A stretch of DNA of 64,000 bases from Spinacia oleracea (lineage: Eukaryota > Streptophyta > Magnoliopsida > Caryophyllales > Amaranthaceae). Of this stretch, positions 49,816-58,726 are shown piece after piece; positions within the stretch are counted from its first letter, which is position 1; each line of letters begins with the position of its first letter. Below the pieces are notes generated by a model. The model saw only the letters and a program-made list of their open reading frames with translations. It had not been told where the DNA came from and did not search any database. Location: positions 19,904,247-19,968,246 of the forward strand of contig NC_079488.1 in NCBI RefSeq assembly GCF_020520425.1, read 5' to 3'. Position numbers and translations under genes: made by a program.

Positions 49816-50910
49816 ACACTCGAATAATTTTTTGCTTTCTAGTTTTTCTAACACAACAGGTACTCTAGCATTCATCACCATTATGTCGATACCCCCGAGA
49901 CAGAGTGGGCATGACGTATTACGAAGTCGAGAACATCTCGAACTATATACACTTATAAGTAACAAAGAAGTTAAGTTCCTCTCCTCTACCTTTTTTCCTT
50001 TCCTCCTTATATGTTATCACCATTACTGACTTAGGCATCGGAGGGCCGTTGGCTCCACCAACGGCCAATCCTCACGCCATCGTCTTGTTTTGCAGACAAC
50101 ACCGTGGCGACATCATAAGTATACACTTAGGAGGAATAACGAACATAAAGACTCGACTCGACTTCGTCCCGTATTTCTCCTTGAACTCTTTCTTTCTTTT
50201 TTTCTCCTTGTCGTAATTTCCTCTCATTTTTATGTCGCTCCATACTGACTTAAGCATCGGAGGGCCGTTGGCTCCACCAACGGCCAATCCTCACGCTCTG
50301 CTGTGTTGACAGTATGGTGCCCACATGGTGAAGGATTCGACAAGGAGAAAACAGATGGAGCAAAGTGTACAACACAGCATACAGGAAAACAAAAGTCGAA
50401 ATTGTGCACGCATGTTCAGAAAAACGAAGTAAAAGGAAACAGTGTTCATTTTTATTCAGACATGATTGTATACATTGCATATTACAAGTCTTACAAAATA
50501 CAAAACACAATTTAGGCCATTACAAAAACGCCTGGTACACTACAATGTACATTACATACATAATGGAATACAGATCTACATTTTCTACAGCATACATTTC
50601 TTGCAGGTTCCCCTTTGACAGGCTGGAGGCGTCACTAAAGTCGAACTCGAGGTATGTGCCCAACCTGCAAAGCAAAACACCAAACCAAACACATTTTTCC
50701 AAAAACAAAGCAAGCAACACAGAATTCGCAAACCACAAATATTTACATGACTTGCCCCCTTGGACAAGCCTAAAAACATTCAAAAGACTGCCGCCCTCAA
50801 GGCGAAACACAGCCACAAATATCTTTTCGACCTTCCCAAAGGCCGAACACACAAAAGATTGTTTAAAAAAGCCATTGTTTAACAAACACAACATTCAAAT
50901 TTTAAATTTT
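49816..50910. other. Element C 3' region with duplicated hairpin
   Basis: No coding sequence on the plus strand. A 52 bp segment is repeated at 50025-50076 and 50244-50295 with one difference. Each copy contains the perfect inverted repeat GGCCGTTGG, loop CTCCA, CCAACGGCC (first copy 50044-50066). It lies between pol and the end of the antisense gene and could be a terminator or RNA structure for either transcript. Confidence 0.7.
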
Positions 50911-52885
50911 TTAAGGAGGGGGGACAGAACTACTCCTGATGGTCTGCTGGGCCTGCATTCTCCCCTTGTTCGCCATCGTCTCGACATCGGGGCTGGTTGC
51001 AGTTGCACCCTCCTCGACGTCTTCTTCATCGCTGACGGCACCAGGGGGGATATAGTCCTCGGGGAATGCAGTGTTGAACTGAGCAATGTCTTCGTCAGGA
51101 GTCCAGTTCACATGTTTGCCCGCCTTGAACTCCTCCATCATCTCAGCCTTCATTTTCCAAGTGTAGTAACCACCACACTCGTAAATCCTAGCCTTGACTT
51201 TGGAGAGAGACGTCTTCAGCTCGTCGACCTCAGCAACCAGCGTCTCCTTCTCAGTGTTCAACTGTGCGACTTCAGCAGCCCATTTCTCTTGACTCACCTG
51301 CAGCGCCTCAGCTCTTGTCGTCGCCTCCTTGGCCACACCGCTAAGACGGCCAGCTTCCTGCTTTGCCTTCTTCATGTCGTTTTTCAGTTTTACTATTTGA
51401 TCTTCTAACATGATGACATGATGACGTGTGGTTAGAGCAGATTGCAGGGCCTGTAGCGAAAGCAAATTATTTAAAGAGTCTAAAGCGACGAGATGAGGAT
51501 GGAAGAGGCGAAGAAAATAAAAAGAAAAAGCAAACACATACCCTCCATGCATCCGAGACTCTCTCGACAGTTGCAGCTACTGGGGACAAAGATTCCTGGC
51601 GCTCTCGGCTTGACGGCATCCAGAGGAGGTCGACCTCAGGCCAAAGCTGAACCCGTGGCGCATCTGCCGACCCGTAGTCGTCAGGGAACTCCACTGCAAG
51701 CTTCCTCTTCCGAGATGGAGGTGGCAGCTTTTTCTCAGCAGGTAGAAGCGAGCTGGTCTCCCCCGTCACCGTGGCGTCAGTTGAAGCCTTTGGTGGCCTC
51801 GGTGGTGACAACACAGTGATGGGTTTGGCTCGAGACACACTTCCCAGTGACTTCAGCCTCTTCCTCAACAATGCATCCGCAGATGGGGCCTTGCCAGAGC
51901 GTGTCGATGGGCCAGTACCTGTTGACAGCATTTATTTGACGACTCAGTCTCGTCACAGCAGTTGTAAATTGTATTTCATATTGAAAAGGGCGACGAACCC
52001 AAAAAATGTAAACTAACCCTAATCCATGTTTACCTGTTGATGTCGACATGTTCGCAGGTTTAGAAACTTCTTCTTCTTGAGAAGGCTCTTCGCGTTCGAA
52101 CTTGAGACCGATGAAAGCTCTGTCCTTTAGAGGGACCCCCAACAGCACAGCAGTCTTTTCTATGGCTTCGGCACCGACACCAACTGTGTCGAAAGATGCA
52201 CCTACAAAAACACAGAAGTGAGACAAAGTCAAATCAACACGCCCAAAAAACACCGAAAAACAAACAAAATACCTCTAGCCATCCACTCCCCCGTCAAGAA
52301 GTCGGAGTCGGGACCTAAACTAGCCAACTCCACAAAAAAGAACCGACCCATCCACCCGCGGTCGTTCGACTTGTCCGCACCAAGAAGAGCCTCCCTGTCG
52401 TCCTTGACATGCAGCAAGTACCTACCAGCCCCATAATTTTGGACCTTGTAGGTGTACACAAGGTCCTCAACCCGGAACTCCATGTCCAGTTTTCCGGCCA
52501 GATGGTCGACCAAGTGCATCACCCTCCAGACCTGCGGCATCAGTTGCGCCGGCGGCACCGCCAGTGCCCTTAGAACTCCTCGCACCAGTGGCGAGAAGGG
52601 ATAAGTATACCCAATTCTGAAGGGATACTCGTAGAAGCACACCTAGCCGTCCGATACCCAATCGGCCCGTTCGTCGGGCTGCGGCAAACGAATTACCGCC
52701 GATGGAGGAAAACCACACTCCTCCCTGAGCGCCTCCACATCCTGCTTCCCCCAAGTGGCCGACCGAGCATTCTTTCTGTCCAGAATGTGGGTAGGGCTGA
52801 AAATTGGCCCCTGAACCAGATCGCACTCCACCACCACTCTCTTGTTCTTCGCGCGGGTGGATTTCGTTCCCATTCGTTGCGACAT
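50911..52885 (-). pseudogene. Element C antisense gene, 'putative gypsy type transposon' (Transposase_28) family
   Basis: Four exons join in phase: 52273-52885, 52034-52201, 51542-51918 and 50911-51450, for 565 codons, all junctions GT/AG. Exon 1 carries the family signature (CGFPPSAVIRLPQPDERADW, then VCFYEYPFRIGYTYPFSPLV, PAQLMPQVWR). Exon 2 is acidic. Exon 3 is Pro/Ser/Lys-rich and probably disordered. Exon 4 opens with a long coiled coil (VIMLEDQIVKLKNDMKKAK) and ends in an acidic tail. One TAG (52643-52645) replaces a conserved Trp within exon 1, so the gene is broken in this copy. The domain is known from the antisense 3' ORFs of plant Ty3/gypsy elements; its biochemical function is unknown. 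A TATA-like box lies about 150 bp upstream. Confidence 0.85.
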
Positions 52886-53034
52886 AGAGAAAATCGAAGA
52901 AAGAAAGAAGGAAAGAAGAAGATGGAAGCCGAGCAGTTACCTGAGAAAAGGATAGAGAAAGAGCGCCGATCGTTGTTTCTGGGAAAGAGAAGAGAGAGAT
53001 TGCAGAAGTGATTGCGGATGGTTGGAAGCGCAGT

Positions 53035-53046
53035 CCTATTTATTGG
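53035..53046 (-). promoter_or_regulatory. CCAAT/TATA-like motif for the element C antisense gene
   Basis: The minus strand reads CCAATAAATAGG, about 150 bp upstream of the antisense start codon at 52885. Promoter role inferred. Confidence 0.4.
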
Positions 53047-53185
53047 CGCAGATGGACGGTTTGTTTCTCCAAGGCAAAAGTCATCATGACTCTAACGCCG
53101 TCAGCGTTGGGGAGGTTAAGAGGCGGTTTCCATTTTCCTTCCGTAAAACCCATTTTTCCTTTTTGAACTTCCCGGAATAAATTCA

Positions 53186-53204
53186 AAATGGGTTTGGGGA
53201 CAAT
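53186..53204 (+). other. Polypurine tract of element C
   Basis: AAATGGGTTTGGGGACAAT immediately before the 3' LTR. It is less purine-pure than usual, but position fits. Confidence 0.6.
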
Positions 53205-53597
53205 TGTTAGGGGGAAAAATACCCTCTTGGTGACATGGGCATACGTGGCAAGCATTGCATGCGTGGCTGCCAACAAGGCGCAAGGTGGCATTATTCGAAC
53301 GGTATTCCCAACTGCTACGCTCAAAACGAACGTTACAAACCCTTGATGAAGTCGGCCTTCATTACGCATTTGTTATCTAATTATGGGCAATTATTCCATA
53401 AACGTTACACTCTTGTTGTAAATGCCTATAAAATGGCTTAGTCTTGTCTATTTTTCATACATGATTTCCAAGCAATAAACCTACGATTATCTTATGCTAT
53501 TACAACTTGCTCTCACCATTCTCAATTATCTAGCTCGATCGATTGTTAGCACCTTCATCAAGGCAAGTTCGTCCCTAAGTCGAATTTGCCCAAAACA
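53205..53597 (+). repeat. 3' LTR of element C
   Basis: 393 bp, paired with 43390-43782. It differs at four sites (in 'gtgacatggg', at two adjacent bases in 'ctgctacgctc', and in 'gaagtcggcc'). TATA box at 53426-53433. Confidence 0.95.
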
Positions 53598-53971
53598 GTG
53601 ACAAAGAGGGACAAATCCACCCCTCTTCCATATACAACAGCACTCAAAAGTGGGGGCTTCAAGCCCAAATATCTTTCAAAATTCGAGAAAAAGTGTTTTT
53701 CAACACTGGGCATGCATGGCTCCAGCATAATGGGCCACCCCAATATGGCACTAAATTCCTCAGGGAGGGGGCATACCTCATTATTTCCAAAGCGGAAGAC
53801 ATGATGATTTGGATCCCAAGCCTCCAAAGCAGCAAGAATGAAGTGCAAATCCAGTTTTACAAACCGGAAAGAGGCGAGCACCCCAAGATGCATGCCATCA
53901 AGCTCCCTTTTCTCCAATTTGCCTAGCGAACCAAGCCACGGGTTCAATGCATTTTCAAAGGACGCAGCCAT
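53598..53971 (-). pseudogene. Antisense plant mobile domain gene P1, 5' part
   Basis: The start codon is at 53969-53971 (MAASFENALNPWLGSLGKLE). The segment contains the N-terminal plant mobile domain pattern: DLHFILAALEAWDPNHHVFRF, a CPLPEEFSAILGWP block and a downstream PPLLSAVVYG. It is cut at the element C target duplication (53598-53602) and continues at 43384 in the same frame (see 42398-43389). A canonical TATA box lies about 83 bp upstream of the start codon. Stop-free on both sides of the insertion. Confidence 0.82.
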
Positions 53972-54053
53972 ATTCTCTTTTCTTTTCGTGAGGAAGCAGT
54001 ATACAAGGAATAGCAGGGAAGGATTGATGCAAGAAATGATCTGAAATGCTCCC

Positions 54054-54061
54054 TATTTATA
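54054..54061 (-). promoter_or_regulatory. TATA box of antisense gene P1
   Basis: The minus strand reads TATAAATA within CTTGTATAAATAGGGAGC, about 83 bp before the P1 start codon. It would place the transcript start roughly 50-60 bp before the ATG. Confidence 0.65.
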
Positions 54062-54701
54062 CAAGAGTCGGCTTGCACGACAGCCAGTGGCGCTAGGCGC
54101 CATGTCCTGCGCCACGCGCAGGGGCCTGCAGCAAAGGACGAGGCCACCATCCTCTTTTATGGCTCCAAGTACACAATCTTTAGTATTTCGGATAGCAAAG
54201 TACAACCTCCATTATTCAAAATTCCAAAGCCGCAAGCCGAGCAATTTCAAGCAGTCCGGATCAACGCTTCGGGCAGATTTTGGGTCAATTTATTAAAATT
54301 CAAGCATTCTAGTCCTAGATCAGCGTCCTAAGTCGAGTCTGCATATGCATAGCAAAATTTGAATATACTTTGACTTGCGCTTTTTCTAACCAAAAAACCT
54401 CAGTCAAAGTGGGGGCTTATAGTGGGTACATACACCCGAAAAAAATGGGGCAAATTTTTTCAAATTTTTTGCAAAATTATCATGCATGCATATAGCTACA
54501 AATTTTCAAGGCACACACAACGCATACAAGTTCAAACATTCAAACATACAAAAATCAATCTTCAAAAATTTCCAAACCAATTCAAGTTCAAAACCATACA
54601 ACCATACAAAATCCTAGTTTCAAACCATACAAATCCATACAAATACAATCCAGCCTATACAAAATCAACCTAGGCAAGCTAGAACTCGCTACCATGCAGG
54701 G
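54062..54701. other. A2 spacer with an internal second hairpin and polypurine tract
   Basis: ACTTTGACT (54367-54375) and AGTCAAAGT (54402-54410) followed by GGGGGCTTAT copy the hairpin plus polypurine tract seen before the family A LTR (1066-1115, 58358-58726). No LTR follows. The rest is CAA/ATACAA-rich spacer. Its presence between genes P1 and P2 suggests that the element was assembled from two 3' ends. Confidence 0.7.
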
Positions 54702-57112
54702 TCAATCTGAGTCATCATCAGCAGTGACGTCAACCACAGGCGCCTTGTCCCTGTTCCGCCTCCTAAGGCGCTCCAGATCCTGATCCAGCTCCGTCCCAGG
54801 GGTACTAGGATCCTGCTCCTAGATACGAAGTGTGCCAGGAGAGGGATGAACTCCCTGCTGAGGAGAGGAATACTGATAAGACGGCGGCATCGCCATGTAC
54901 TGGTATGGCGCAAACATCTGAGCCTGACGCATCCTCTCCATCTCCGCATAGTAATCCCATGAATCTGCACCCCAAGGCTGAGGACCACTCCCTCCGAAGT
55001 AGTAACCAGGGGAAGGAACAAAGGGTCGTGAGTTGCCTGCACCTCCAAACGAATGCCTGGTGGGATCAACATGTACAAAAGGGAAAGCTCCCCGCTCAGC
55101 ATCAGAATGCCTCTGATGGGCACCAGCACCGGACCCTTGTCCCATCTCCAAACTCGGCCCTCCTGCCTCAAGGACGTCTCCGCCTGGGGCTCCCTGTCAA
55201 CGGAACCTCTACGGTCTCTACGGCGCTCCTATACAAAATACAAATTTCAAGATTCAACATCCAAGTTCGAATTTCCAGAATACAAATTTCAAGATCAAGT
55301 AAAGCATCTCTCTGTCCCGGCCAGAAAGCTTCCCGGTCAGCTTGGCACAGTGCCTCTTCCAGGAATCAATCAAGAGCATCCAGCGACGCACTCTCGCCCG
55401 AGGCGCCTGCATACAAAATTCAAGATCAACCTCCTCCTCCTACATACAAACATACAATCATACAATCAATACAAGAATACAGGAATACAAGAATACAAGA
55501 ATACAAGAATACAAGAATACAAAGTTCAAAAGCTCACCGGCAGTACGAAGCGTACTGGTGGAGCCAGCCTCCTCAGGAAGTCGTCATAGCTACGCTTCCT
55601 GTGTACAAAGTCCCTCCAAGAGCGGCAAACAGCATCGCCCCTAGTATTCACATAGAGCTGGGCAAGCTCTTCATCCGGCGCCAGCATGGACTCCAGCGGA
55701 TCCTTGGGGACAAGCCTATCCCCCGAATTATGCTGAAGGGACACTCGCTCCCCCAGATACCCCATGTGGCGGTACACCCCTGGAAGCAAAACCCGCCGCC
55801 CAGACAAGAAATGAGCACGGGCAGCCGAGGCAAGTACAAGCGCGTTGACAAAAGGACGCCACACCACCTGTAAGCAAACAACTCAGGCAACTATACAAAT
55901 ACAAATACAAGAGAGCAAAACAGTACAAGAATATTACCTCGGCAGCAGGTAGGACTCTCCAAGCTCTGCGGGAGGCCGCCAGAGGCACCCTCCTGCGCAC
56001 CGCTCCTATCCAAGAGGCATCATACGGGTAAGCCGCATCTCCAGTACGATCCGGCGCCAAAGTCGGAAAGTGCTCATATATCCAACTCTTTCAAGAAGCA
56101 AGCAAAACATCAGTCAAGTACAAAATACAAGCAAACAAGTACAAAGTACAAGGACTCTTAAATACCTCCAGCACACTCCACAAAGCAGCCATGCTCGGGT
56201 CACTCCCGGTGCAGTCCGAGAGGCCCGCTTCATCTCATACAAGAGGTGGCTATATGCCAAACCACCCCAGTTGTAGCTCGAAACTGCTCTCAAGTCCCGC
56301 AGAACGGACAAGAACCTAATGTGCACCCGACTGTTCCTACTCGGGGCCACCACTCTGCTCACCAAAGCTAGGAGGAAGAGCCTAACCCTCTGCTCCGCAG
56401 ACACACCCACACCCCAGATAGCCTCCACAATCACCGTCACGGAAGCATGGGTGTCGTCCTCTGACAAGTCAACAACAGGGCCAAGCAAGGCCCTGGCAGC
56501 GGCCGAGCGCCACGTCAGCTCCGAATCAAGGTCACATTCCTCTTAGAAAAAGGAAGACCCGTAATCTTGGAAAATTCAAAAGGGGTAATGGTGATCTCCC
56601 CCCATGCCATGTGGAAAGTGTTGCTAGTATCCCACCACCGCTCCAACAAAGCCCACAGCCGGGGTTTGATTCCCGTTCTCCTCGAAGTACCTCCCATGGC
56701 ACGCCAGAAATCAGCCAGGCCCTTCTGTGACCAAATCTCCATGGCCTCCTCATCAGCACGAAGAGCTTTAAAGGCCTTCTGAACCTCTGCCAAGGACCAG
56801 AAAGTGCGAAACGGCTTTCCATCGGCCTACAGGTGAACGAGTTAACTCAAGGCCTATACAAGTACAAAATACAAATTCAAAACACAGTACAAGACTCACC
56901 AAGCAAGCGCGAGGCCGCTGAGACAAGTGAAACTCCAGCCGAAACACCAGGTCGAAAGGGCTCCAACCAGTACCAACAAAAGTGGGCGCCTCCCGGGGAA
57001 CCATACCCCCATCCGGCGCGTTTACCGCGGCCGCCTCATCGTCCGAGGCATCCTCCTCAGCAGCTCGGACCACCGAAGATTCGGCGAACTTCCTCCGGGT
57101 GTGACGAGGCAT
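54702..57112 (-). pseudogene. Antisense plant mobile domain gene P2, broken
   Basis: A second antisense gene of A2. Exon 1 is 56900-57112 (MPRHTRRKFAESSVV, acidic). Exon 2 begins at 56826 (ADGKPFRTFWSLAE) and has the mobile domain signature LWALLERWWDTSNTFHMAWGE and ITITPFEFSKITGLPF. Further segments read VLRDLRAVSSYNWGGLAYSH, SWIYEHFPTLAPD (after an intron near 56090-56165), WRPFVNALVL with FVHRKRSYDDFLRRL (about 55526-55870), a basic segment RVRRWMLLIDSWKRH (about 55310-55410) and a Tyr/Pro/Gly-rich tail with an acidic end (DVTADDDSD) at 54702. Damage: frameshifts near 56535 and 56240, and TAG at about 54820. Function unknown; similar domains occur in MAIN/MAIL-like proteins. It differs from P1 and is not a recent duplicate. 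Confidence 0.78.
55440..55522. repeat. 8 bp microsatellite (GAATACAA) in a P2 intron
   Basis: About six consecutive GAATACAA units within 55470-55522, in the minus-strand intron between two P2 exons. Confidence 0.85.
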
Positions 57113-57754
57113 ACTACATAAAGGGGAATACAAAATGTCAAAATTCTAAACTGGGGGCTATCCTACACTAGCCTATACAAAGTCAAAAAATTCAAAAATC
57201 CCCAGTGGACCTCTAAGTTCAAAATACAAGTTCTACACCAAGCCTAGGCTACCCACGCCGAAGCAGGTATACAAGTTCTACACCAACGCCTAGGCTATCC
57301 ACGCCGAAGTAGGTATACAAATTCAACATCAACGCCTAGGCTACCCATGTCGAAGACAGCATTTCAAAACTCTACAAAACAACATCCAGGCATCCCAGCC
57401 TATTTCTCTACCTGAGACCCCGCTAGGTCACCAGTGAGACTACTATCTACAAATACCAGGTACAACATTCAAGAAAATTTTCAAAAAAATTCAAAACTAC
57501 AAGTTCCAACAGTTCAAGTTCAAGTGGCTATCAAACAATTTTCTACAAGATTCAAGAAGCTTAAGCACACAAGCACCATTTCAAAGTACGAGAAAATAAA
57601 AACTACATGCAATCCTAGAGTTATTTCATAAGCAAAACATGAAAAACATACATGGACAAGGCAAGAACAAGACAAGGGAAGAGCTTAATCGACCTTTGAG
57701 AGAGAAAAGCAAAGAATTCAATAGAGTGTGCCTCAAAATGGCACGGCAAGGGGA
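57113..57754. other. Leader of antisense gene P2, with tandem repeat
   Basis: About 640 bp between the TATA-like box and the P2 start codon. It contains the 46 bp family repeat (57220-57350, three copies) and CAA-rich sequence matching 1-480 in A1. Confidence 0.65.
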
Positions 57755-57764
57755 GCTTTTATAG
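57755..57764 (-). promoter_or_regulatory. TATA-like box of antisense gene P2
   Basis: The minus strand reads CTATAAAAGC, conserved in A1 (481-490). It lies about 650 bp upstream of the P2 ATG, which implies a long leader or an upstream untranslated exon. Confidence 0.5.
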
Positions 57765-58380
57765 CTCGACCCCGCGCCAGACGCCGAGACCCGCGCTGGG
57801 CGCTGCCTGCTGCATGCGCGGTATCTGCTGCGCGCGGTCTCCCGTGCTGATTGCACGTCCTTTACTGCTATGGTCTTCCGCACCAAGCATCAAGTGTCGC
57901 ATCGAGGCATCTTTCGAAAATACAGGTATACACCTGTATCTCCAAGTACAAACAGATGAATATTTCAAGAATACAAAGTCTAAAAAATACAATGACTCAG
58001 ACGTTCGACTCCCAACGGACCCAAGCTCCGGGAAAGTCAGTCGAAATTTCAAAATTTTAAGGGCCGATATGCTCTTATCCCTAGCAAAGCACATCCCCAA
58101 CAGATCAACTCCGGGTGTTCAAATTCAAAAATTCAAGATTCAAAAATTCAAGGTTCAAAATCCAAGATTCAAAATTTTCGATGCCAAGCTCCGTCCTGAA
58201 CTGAAGGCGGAAAAGTACAAGTACAAACCGGAGTCATCACCACCGCACCGAGGTAGACTCTGTCCTTTTTTCTAACACCTATTTTATGCAGGTACCGGCG
58301 TACAAAGAGTGGTCTTGATTGCAGAACATCTTGATCATTCTCCGTCCCTTTCGAAATACTTTGACTTGCACTTTCCTAAC

Positions 58381-58699
58381 TAATCTTGGGTTTCCACACC
58401 AGGTGTTCTGCCTGTTGCTTCAGGCGGAGATTGTGTAATGCTTACTCTCAAACTCTTTGTTTACACAGCGTCCCAATCGTCCCCCTGGGGGAATATGCGC
58501 TTCTAAAATACCAGCTACAGTCCCTATTATCCAAAGAGGAATTCTCCCTGAAAAGGAGGTGATCCAGCCGCACCTTCCAGTACGGCAAAATCGTAACTAT
58601 AGAATACGACCCTAATCGACGGCATCTTTGATGCACTGCTAGTACATCCGAGATAAATTGAAAAACGAGACCCAATATGGACTAGTGAGGGGGCCCCAC
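58381..58699. other. Mosaic of plastid DNA fragments (NUPT) inserted before the A2 polypurine tract
   Basis: About 319 bp absent from A1, where the flanks join as 'cctaaccgaacg'. At least four pieces are recognisable: rbcL codons reading SWVSTPGVLPVASG (58382-58418, plus); psbI start MLTLKLFVYT with its leader (about 58418-58468, plus); psbJ reading IPLWIIGTVAGI (about 58505-58542, minus); and the 3' end of plastid 16S rRNA with spacer, including the anti-Shine-Dalgarno region (58543-58586, minus). Pieces at 58469-58504 and 58587-58698 look organellar but are unassigned. The genes come from separate places in the plastid genome, so this is a patchwork. It has no target duplication and is non-functional. 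Confidence 0.9.
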
Positions 58700-58708
58700 C
58701 GAACGCTC

Positions 58709-58726
58709 AGTCAAAGTAGGGGCTTC
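58709..58726 (+). other. Right hairpin arm and polypurine tract of A2
   Basis: AGTCAAAGT (58709-58717) pairs with ACTTTGACT (58358-58366) across the plastid insertion; AGGGGCTTC then abuts the LTR. Confidence 0.75.

Larger units (their letters stand above)
43390..53597 (+). mobile_element. Element C: complete Tat-lineage Ty3/gypsy retrotransposon inside A2
   Basis: Two 393 bp LTRs (43390-43782, 53205-53597) differ at only four positions that I can see. The flanking 5 bp are GTTAC (43385-43389) and GTGAC (53598-53602), a target duplication with one later change. Internal order: primer site, gag-protease, RT/RNase H/second RNase H/integrase, a 3' region with hairpin repeats, an antisense Transposase_28-type gene and a polypurine tract. 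It is about 10.2 kb. It is not autonomous: gag and pol have three stops and one frameshift. It is the youngest LTR insertion here judging by LTR divergence. Confidence 0.95.

Noticed and set aside
50365..51408. 347-codon plus-strand frame in element C
   Set aside because: Shadow of the antisense coiled-coil exon; no domain and no start context.
54830..55873. 347-codon plus-strand frame
   Set aside because: Opposite the exons and introns of antisense gene P2, which shows domain signatures and splice sites; the plus frame has none.
58438..58468. psbI start codon as a coding gene
   Set aside because: Only about ten codons survive before the next fragment begins.
58543..58586. 16S rRNA 3' end as an rRNA gene
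   Set aside because: Only the last 30 or so bases plus spacer, fused to other plastid scraps; part of the plastid mosaic, not a gene.
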